The notes beneath the pieces are model-generated. The model had not been told where the DNA came from. It did not search any database and saw only the letters and a list, made by a program, of their open reading frames with translations. A program made the position numbers and the translations under genes. 11,784 nt of DNA from UBA5336 sp039815055 (GTDB taxonomy: Bacteria; Pseudomonadota; Alphaproteobacteria; Caulobacterales; Hyphomonadaceae): positions 1-11,784 of the forward strand of contig JBCCAA010000075.1 in assembly GCA_039815055.1 (NCBI GenBank), written 5' to 3'. Each line of letters begins with the position of its first letter. Positions within the stretch are counted from its first letter, which is position 1. Positions 6,793 to 11,784 of this stretch are shown piece after piece.

Positions 6793-6813
6793 AAATCGAT
6801 CTATGGGGCTGAC

Positions 6814-8931
6814 ATGGTTGATATTGCGGACACCGTCGGCGCTGCGCCTCAGTCAAATAAGCTGGAGAAGTCTCTCAAGCTTTTTGATGTCTATGCCATG
6901 GCGACGGGCGCGATGTTTTCCTCAGGTTTGTTCCTGCTGCCTGGCATTGCAGCCTCCTATACCGGCGGCTCGGTGTATCTGGCCTATTTCTTTGCTGGGT
7001 TTCTGATCCTGCCAGCGATGTTTTGTATGGCGGAGCTATCGACGGCGATGCCAAAATCTGGCGGCACGTATTTTTTCCTGGACCGCAGCCTCGGCCCGAT
7101 GATGGGTACGATTGGGGGGCTGGGGTCCTGGGTCGCTGTGGTGTTCAAGAGCGCGTTCGCCCTGGTCGGTATGGGGGCTTACCTGGGCATTTATCTCGAT
7201 CTGCCCTTTACGATCACTGCTATCGTTCTCACCCTGGTGTTTGGACTCGTGAATCTGGTTGGCGCAAAGGAAACGACCTTGCTTCAGCGCGTTTTGGTAA
7301 CCGTGCTGGTTGTGATTCTAAGCGCCTTCGTCCTGATCGGCACCGCCCATGTTGGCCCGGGGCATATGTTCGATACCAATCCCGACTATGGCGCGTTCTT
7401 TTCCTCCGGCTTTGTCGGGTTCATTTCGACCATCGGGCTCGTCTTTGTGTCTTATGCTGGTCTCACCAAAGTTGCGAGCGTGTCGGAAGAGGTCGAAAAT
7501 CCGGAGCGCAACATTCCGCTCGGCATGGCGCTTTCGCTGGTGACCGCCACAGTGATCTATACGATGGGGACCCTGATTCTGGTGTCAGTGCTTGAGCCCA
7601 ATGAGCTGTTTGCCAGCCTGACACCGGTGGCCGATGCGGGCCGGAAATTTCTCGGCTGGTTGCCTTATGATCTGGGGGTGGCGCTGATCGTGATTTCTGC
7701 GATCGCCGCATTCGCTTCCACCGGCAATGCCGGCATCATGTCGGCGTCGCGTTATCCGTTTGCCATGGCCAAAGACAAGCTTTTGCCGGAACAGTTCAGC
7801 CATGTCGGCCGGTTCGGTACTCCGGCCAATGCAATTGTTGCTACAACTTTGGCGATGATCGTGGTGTTGGTGGTTTTCGACGTTTCATCGGTCGCAAAGC
7901 TCGCCAGCGCGTTTCAATTGCTCTTGTTTGGCATGGTCTGCATCGCTGTCATTGTGATGCGCGAGGCGGAGATCGATAGCTACAAGCCGGGCTTTCGCGT
8001 TCCACTATACCCATGGATGCCTATTGCGGGCGTTTTGATCGCTTTCTGGCTGATCATAGAAATGGGCATACTGGCGATCGGGTTTACTGGCATGCTGACC
8101 ATTGGCTGTTTGCTTTGGTACCAGTTCTACGCGGCAGGAGCTACCAAGCGGCGCGGCGCCATCTTCCACGTCCACGCCCGGCTAGGGCGTCAGCGTTATG
8201 AGGGGATTGAGCATGAGCTCATGACAATCCTCCATGATCGCACACAAGCCCAGAACCTGTCTTATGAGACAGTTGTGGCACGATCCTGCATGGTGGATTT
8301 GCGGTTTGGCACGTTCAACATGAAGAATCTCGCTGCGCTCATGACGGAGCGCGCTGAAAAGCGGTTTGGATTTGATCCTGACATTCTCGACAAGCGCTTC
8401 GGCGATCCAGCACCAGCGTTTCACCCTATCAGCGACGGGATGTCGATCTGGTATGCTTCTGACAAAGCGCTCGAAGAACCGGCCCTGTTTGTGTTCCGGT
8501 TCGGGGCTGAAACCCGGCTGGAGATCGATGACCATGAGGGCGGGGAACACACGCTGATGTTCCTGATCACGCCGCGCCAGCCCGTCGGCCTGGACCTGCG
8601 CATTGTCGGCCACCTTGCCGAGGTTGCCCAGGGTGAGGGCTTCATCCACCGCTGGCTTTCGGCGCGCGATGAAAAAGAGCTCAACGAAATCCTCATGCGC
8701 GATGATCACTTTGTCCATGCGCCGCTTAGCGATCTGCCGGGGATCGCGGCCCAGGTCGGCAAGACAGTGGGCGAAATAGACGTGCCCAGTTCCTGTCTGA
8801 TTGTGATGATCGAGCGCGGCGGCGAACTGATCATTGCCAATCCGAAGGAGGAGCTACGCGAGGATGACCTTCTGGCGATCATCGGCGAGCCTGGGGATCT
8901 GGGTGAATTGTTCGAAGAGCCGGCGGATTAG
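6814..8931 (+). CDS. APC-family amino-acid permease with EIIA-like and RCK_C-like C-terminal domains
   Basis: This 705-residue protein has a membrane half (about 22-440, probably twelve helices). It carries the broken first helix GAMFSSGLFLLPG and the TM6-loop signature FVSYAGLTKVASVSEEVENPERNIPLGM of the APC superfamily, which import amino acids or polyamines by proton or ion coupling. The soluble half is unusual. Residues about 465-625 resemble a fructose-type PTS EIIA domain: GMSIWYAS aligns with G-I-A-I-P-H-A-R of EIIA, and LMFLITPRQPVGLDLRIVGHLAEVA with its L-F-L-L-AP...HL-LLA-LA block. The phospho-accepting His is Tyr (Y547), so classical phosphotransfer is not expected. Residues about 645-700 (GEIDVPSSCLIVMIERGGEL...LREDDLLAIIGEPGDLGELF) match TrkA-C/RCK_C ligand-binding domains. 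Regulation of transport by a bound small molecule is inference; substrate and ligand are unknown. ATG 6814 follows GGGG at a 5-base gap; a GTG at 6778 is possible but poor. The stop overlaps that of anmK. Confidence 0.87.
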   Translation: MVDIADTVGAAPQSNKLEKSLKLFDVYAMATGAMFSSGLFLLPGIAASYTGGSVYLAYFFAGFLILPAMFCMAELSTAMPKSGGTYFFLDRSLGPMMGTIGGLGSWVAVVFKSAFALVGMGAYLGIYLDLPFTITAIVLTLVFGLVNLVGAKETTLLQRVLVTVLVVILSAFVLIGTAHVGPGHMFDTNPDYGAFFSSGFVGFISTIGLVFVSYAGLTKVASVSEEVENPERNIPLGMALSLVTATVIYTMGTLILVSVLEPNELFASLTPVADAGRKFLGWLPYDLGVALIVISAIAAFASTGNAGIMSASRYPFAMAKDKLLPEQFSHVGRFGTPANAIVATTLAMIVVLVVFDVSSVAKLASAFQLLLFGMVCIAVIVMREAEIDSYKPGFRVPLYPWMPIAGVLIAFWLIIEMGILAIGFTGMLTIGCLLWYQFYAAGATKRRGAIFHVHARLGRQRYEGIEHELMTILHDRTQAQNLSYETVVARSCMVDLRFGTFNMKNLAALMTERAEKRFGFDPDILDKRFGDPAPAFHPISDGMSIWYASDKALEEPALFVFRFGAETRLEIDDHEGGEHTLMFLITPRQPVGLDLRIVGHLAEVAQGEGFIHRWLSARDEKELNEILMRDDHFVHAPLSDLPGIAAQVGKTVGEIDVPSSCLIVMIERGGELIIANPKEELREDDLLAIIGEPGDLGELFEEPAD

Positions 8932-10055
8932 GCGCGCAGGATTTTTCCACCCGTCATAGCAGCTGGCACCCCTGTGGTGGTCGGCCAGCTGATTGGCAAT
9001 CCGCGTGAGGTCCGCACCGAAAGCAGGGCAAAGGCCTCGGCCTCGATACTGTCGCCGCGCAGTCCTGCGTCTTCCGCTTCGAGAATCGGGCATGGAAGGT
9101 TGCGCGCCAGCGCCTCCATCAGCGCGGGATTGCGCCGCCCGCCACCGCAGGCAATCACCCGTTTCGGGCGTTCCGGCAGCGTGTCGATCCCAACCGATAC
9201 GCAGCGCGCTGAAAACTCCGTCAGGGTCGCCGCGCCGTCCTCAAACGTCAGGCCGCGGGCCATATTCGCATTGAAATCGTACCGGTCGAGCGATTTGGGC
9301 GGCCTCTCCACAAAGAACGGGTGCTCAAACAGTTGCGCCAGCAAACTTTCATGAACGCTGCCGGAGCGGGCAAACCGGCCGTCCACATCATGGGTGCCGC
9401 GGCCATGACCTTCTACCCACTCATCTATCGGACCGTTCGCCGGGCCAGTATCAAACGCGATTAGCGTGCCATCTGCCAATCGTGTGGTGATGTTGGCCAC
9501 GCCGCCCAGGTTGAGCAGCGCCGCCTCCCCGCCGATCCGGTCCATCAATGCGTTGTGATAGGCAGGCGCAAGTGGCGCACCCTGACCGCCGGCGGCGACA
9601 TCGGCCGTGCGAAAATCATGGGCGAGCGGGACCTCCAGCGAAGACTGCAACGCTGCGCCATCAAGAAGCTGAAGCGTCGCGCCGGGGGTACCCTCCATGG
9701 GCCTACGGTGCAGCACGGTTTGCCCGTGAACACCTGCAATGGCCGGCCTTGGCCCGCCCCAGCCGTCAAGCATGGCCTGCCAGGCATCAAGATGGGTCGC
9801 GGTGATCACTGCTCTGGCGGCGTCGAACTTTAAGCCGGGCGCATCGCCCTGCCAATTCCAGGCCTGGGCCGCCTTTGTCGCGATTTGCAGCTGCTCGCGC
9901 TCAGTGGGTGTGTACTTGCGCTCCGCCACCGGACCAAACTCCAGTACCTCAACGCCGTCGGTCAGGATCATCGCGGCATCCACCGCATCCAGCGATGTGC
10001 CCGACATGAACCCTGCGGCCCAAATTGGTTCAAAAGCGTCAGATGCATTGCTCAA
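8928..10055 (-). CDS. anmK: Anhydro-N-acetylmuramic acid kinase
   Basis: This enzyme cleaves and phosphorylates 1,6-anhydro-MurNAc to MurNAc-6-phosphate in peptidoglycan recycling, in the cytoplasm. With the chosen start it has 375 residues, usual for the family. Motifs in order are GFMSGTSLDAVDAA (phosphate-binding loop), VHGQTV, HDFRTADVAAGGQGAPL, LNLGGVANIT, FDTGPANG (whose Asp probably corresponds to the catalytic base) and CGGGRRNP near the C-terminus. The open frame reaches back to a TTG at 10118 inside tyrS, but a TTG at 10055 has AGGAAAGG 8 bases upstream and puts the SGTSLD loop near the N-terminus; there is no ATG or GTG before the one within the loop. It is divergent from tyrS with 55 bases between starts, an arrangement I recall from other alphaproteobacteria. 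Its TAA overlaps the TAG of the permease. Confidence 0.95.
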   Translation of the reverse strand: MSNASDAFEPIWAAGFMSGTSLDAVDAAMILTDGVEVLEFGPVAERKYTPTEREQLQIATKAAQAWNWQGDAPGLKFDAARAVITATHLDAWQAMLDGWGGPRPAIAGVHGQTVLHRRPMEGTPGATLQLLDGAALQSSLEVPLAHDFRTADVAAGGQGAPLAPAYHNALMDRIGGEAALLNLGGVANITTRLADGTLIAFDTGPANGPIDEWVEGHGRGTHDVDGRFARSGSVHESLLAQLFEHPFFVERPPKSLDRYDFNANMARGLTFEDGAATLTEFSARCVSVGIDTLPERPKRVIACGGGRRNPALMEALARNLPCPILEAEDAGLRGDSIEAEAFALLSVRTSRGLPISWPTTTGVPAAMTGGKILRA

Positions 10056-10063
10056 ATCGTTGA

Positions 10064-10071
10064 CCTTTCCT
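10064..10071 (-). promoter_or_regulatory. Shine-Dalgarno deciding the anmK TTG start
   Basis: Read on the minus strand, AGGAAAGG is followed by 8 bases and then TTG at 10055. The upstream TTG at 10118 lies inside tyrS and lacks comparable spacing support, so this site fixes the likely start. Confidence 0.6.
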
Positions 10072-10100
10072 ATGAGGCTTGGCTTCGCTTCACCGGGTTT

Positions 10101-10105
10101 GGAGG
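10101..10105 (+). promoter_or_regulatory. Shine-Dalgarno of tyrS
   Basis: GGAGG lies 5 bases before the ATG at 10111. It settles the start against the long in-frame open stretch that runs back to 9739 through the opposite-strand anmK gene. Confidence 0.8.
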
Positions 10106-10110
10106 CCGAT

Positions 10111-11361
10111 ATGGGCAATTACAAGTCAGAGTTCCTGAAGACGTTGTCTGAGCGCGGCTATATCAAACAGATGACCCACCAGGCGGAGCTGGATGACTAC
10201 TGTGCCAGCGCTGTGCCCATCGCCTACATTGGCATCGATGCCACGGCCGACAGCGCCCATGTCGGCCACCTCGTGGGGATCATGATGTTGCGCCGCCTGC
10301 AGCAGGCGGGCGGCAAGCCGATTGTGCTGATTGGCGGTGGCACTACAAAAGTGGGGGATCCCACCGATAAGGAAAAGTCCCGCCCTATCCTGACCGAGGA
10401 GCAGATCGCAGCGAACGCCGAGGGCATCAGACGTGCCTATGGTCAGTTCCTGACCTTTGGAGACGGTGAAACTGACGCGATCATGGTCAACAATGCCGAT
10501 TGGCTCGATAAGCTCGGCTATATCGAAGTGCTCCGCGATGTCGGTAAATACTTCACCATCAACACGATGGTGAAACAGGACACGGTGGCGCGCCGGCTGG
10601 CGGCTGAGCAGCCTTACACCTTCCTGGAGTTCAATTACCTGTTGCTCCAGTCCTACGACTTTCTCGAACTGTCTCGCCGCTATGGCTGTTTCTTGCAGAT
10701 GGGCGGATCGGACCAGTGGGGGAACATTCTCGGCGGCGCGGATTTGATCCATAAATCCGATGGCAAGGATGCCTTTGGCCTGACATCGCCGCTGCTGACC
10801 ACTGCATCGGGCGCAAAGATGGGCAAAACCGTTGATGGCGCGGTCTGGCTGAATGCAGACAGGCGCAGTCCCTATGAGTACTGGCAATTCTGGCGCAACA
10901 CCGAGGACGGCGATGTTGGCCGGTTTCTCAAGCTGTTCACCGATATTCCAATGCAGGAGATCGCGCGGCTTGAAGCGCTGGAAGGCGCTGACATCAACAC
11001 TGCCAAGATCGCGCTCGCCGATGCTGCAACCACAATGCTCCACGGGCAGGCCGCAGCGGACGAGGCGCGAGAAACCGCCGCGAAAGTGTTCCGCGACGGA
11101 GCCACGGGCGATGCGCTGCCCACCGTCGAACTCGCGAGGGATCAGCTTGTTGGGATGCTGGTGGCAGCCGCGTTCACGGCCGCTGGACTAACCGAGAGCA
11201 ATGGGGCGGCCCGGCGCCTGATCAAGCAAGGCGCGGCCAAATTGAACGATACCAAGGTGGAGGATCAGAACGCTGTGCTCTCGCTCGATGATCTAGGCGA
11301 GGACAAAACAGCCAAACTTTCTGCCAGCAAGAAACGCCACGCCTTGCTAAAGGCGGTCTAG
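10111..11361 (+). CDS. tyrS: Tyrosyl-tRNA synthetase
   Basis: This 416-residue class I synthetase joins tyrosine to tRNA-Tyr using ATP, in the cytoplasm. The HIGH motif appears as HVGH (50-53) within IGIDATADSAHVGHL. The tyrosine-binding signature YDFLELSRRYGC is followed by QMGGSDQWGNILGG. The KMSKS loop is KMGKT (236-240), a variant common in this TyrS subgroup, not a defect. The C-terminal part (about 345-410) holds an S4-type RNA-binding domain with ARRLIKQGAAKLND. Length is normal. The gene diverges from anmK and ends one base before the stop of the converging AsmA/YhdP-like gene, leaving no space for a separate terminator. Confidence 0.97.
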   Translation: MGNYKSEFLKTLSERGYIKQMTHQAELDDYCASAVPIAYIGIDATADSAHVGHLVGIMMLRRLQQAGGKPIVLIGGGTTKVGDPTDKEKSRPILTEEQIAANAEGIRRAYGQFLTFGDGETDAIMVNNADWLDKLGYIEVLRDVGKYFTINTMVKQDTVARRLAAEQPYTFLEFNYLLLQSYDFLELSRRYGCFLQMGGSDQWGNILGGADLIHKSDGKDAFGLTSPLLTTASGAKMGKTVDGAVWLNADRRSPYEYWQFWRNTEDGDVGRFLKLFTDIPMQEIARLEALEGADINTAKIALADAATTMLHGQAAADEARETAAKVFRDGATGDALPTVELARDQLVGMLVAAAFTAAGLTESNGAARRLIKQGAAKLNDTKVEDQNAVLSLDDLGEDKTAKLSASKKRHALLKAV

Positions 11362-11362
11362 G

Positions 11363-11784
11363 CTATTCGCCAGGAGCTTGCTCGACGTCCTCGGGAAGAG
11401 GCAATTCGGTGTTCGTCGGGTTCTCGAAAATTCGCCGCAATATGCCCGGCGTTACAGCCGATAGTGGGTTGATTGCCACTTGAGCTTTGGCGAGGTCGCC
11501 GCGCACCGAGTAGGTCAGCGAGAACACGCCCTCGCCATCCCGGCCCACGAACAGGTCTCCTATGATGGGTATGCCGCCAAGGGCGGAATTCACCCCAAAG
11601 CTCGGCACCAGAACACCGTCTATGGAAATGCCTTGATCGACGAGATCAAGCCAGCCATTCACGGTCAAGCCAAGCGCGGGGCCGGATGCGCGTCCGCCGT
11701 CCACCGCAATCCGCCCGCCGCGTGAGCGAAGGGGCAAATCGATACGCGTAAACAGCACGCCTTCGCCCCCCAACGTGTCCGCCA
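11363..11784 (-). CDS. AsmA/YhdP-like (TamB superfamily) protein, C-terminal part (5' end off window)
   Basis: About 140 residues of a C-terminus are visible; the frame stays open to the right edge, so the protein is larger, and the first in-window Met (codon ending at 11773) is internal. The stretches LPLRSRGGRIAVDGGRASGPALGLTVNGWLDL, LVPSFGVNSALGGIPIIGDLFV, GEGVFSLTYSVRGDL and NPLSAVTPGILRRIFE form the conserved end of alphaproteobacterial AsmA-like/YhdP-family (DUF3971-type) proteins, including the repeating beta-strand pattern. Relatives are anchored in the inner membrane and reach across the periplasm, where several are implicated in phospholipid transport to the outer membrane. That role is family knowledge. 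It ends in a short acidic, proline-rich tail (PLPEDVEQAPGE). Confidence 0.82.
   Translation of the reverse strand, partial: ADTLGGEGVLFTRIDLPLRSRGGRIAVDGGRASGPALGLTVNGWLDLVDQGISIDGVLVPSFGVNSALGGIPIIGDLFVGRDGEGVFSLTYSVRGDLAKAQVAINPLSAVTPGILRRIFENPTNTELPLPEDVEQAPGE

Noticed and set aside
6778..6813. GTG start for the permease
   Set aside because: No Shine-Dalgarno, and it would put the inverted repeat partly in the coding sequence; ATG 6814 is better placed.
9739..10110. In-frame extension upstream of tyrS
   Set aside because: It runs through anmK on the other strand; GGAGG before 10111 and the family N-terminus fix the start.
10236..10350. KMGKT in TyrS as a degenerate KMSKS motif
   Set aside because: This variant is common in this TyrS subgroup and all other catalytic signatures are intact, so it is not a sign of decay.
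10126..11043. Long 305-codon open frame on the minus strand opposite tyrS
   Set aside because: It lies wholly within tyrS, has no recognisable family features and no ribosome site; GC-rich codon bias explains it.

Overview
The window looks like chromosomal core-type DNA from an alphaproteobacterium, most likely in the Hyphomonadales/Maricaulales/Caulobacterales neighbourhood. The support is indirect: GC-rich coding sequence, an AnmK/TyrS divergent pair, a short NDUFAF6-like squalene/phytoene-synthase-family protein, an arginine-rich RhlE-type helicase, and an AsmA/YhdP-type C-terminus. I cannot name a genus from sequence alone. I see no tRNA, rRNA, CRISPR array, insertion sequence, prophage gene or integration site. 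Coding density is very high. The longest gap between genes is about 110 bases, so no stretch over 300 bases lacks a gene.

Layout, left to right. (1) The C-terminal part of a coniferyl-aldehyde-dehydrogenase-like ALDH (+) enters from the left edge. (2) A lipid-linked glycosylation module follows: a GtrA-type membrane protein and a GT2 glycosyltransferase with two C-terminal membrane helices form a two-gene unit on the minus strand (ATGA overlap). A polytopic PMT/ArnT-like GT-C glycosyltransferase diverges from it on the plus strand. (3) An RhlE-type DEAD-box RNA helicase (-) comes next. (4) A small VapB-like antitoxin with no toxin partner (+) is followed by an iron superoxide dismutase (-), with a hairpin terminator between them. 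(5) A short squalene/phytoene-synthase-family protein resembling the complex I assembly factor NDUFAF6 (+) precedes an APC-type amino-acid permease (+). The permease carries an unusual soluble C-terminal half: an EIIA-like domain without its phospho-histidine, then a TrkA-C/RCK_C-like domain. (6) AnmK (-) diverges from TyrS (+). (7) The C-terminal part of an AsmA/YhdP-like protein (-) runs off the right edge.

Most genes are housekeeping and not one pathway. The clear functional groupings are the three glycosylation genes (making and moving a polyprenyl-phosphate sugar and transferring it outside the inner membrane) and the divergent anmK/tyrS pair. The most unusual items are the multi-domain regulated permease and the inverted repeat at its 5' end, the orphan antitoxin, and the convergent gene ends. 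At three of five convergent junctions the two stop codons overlap in the same four bases, and at a fourth they are one base apart. I found no convincing new defence or mobile system here.
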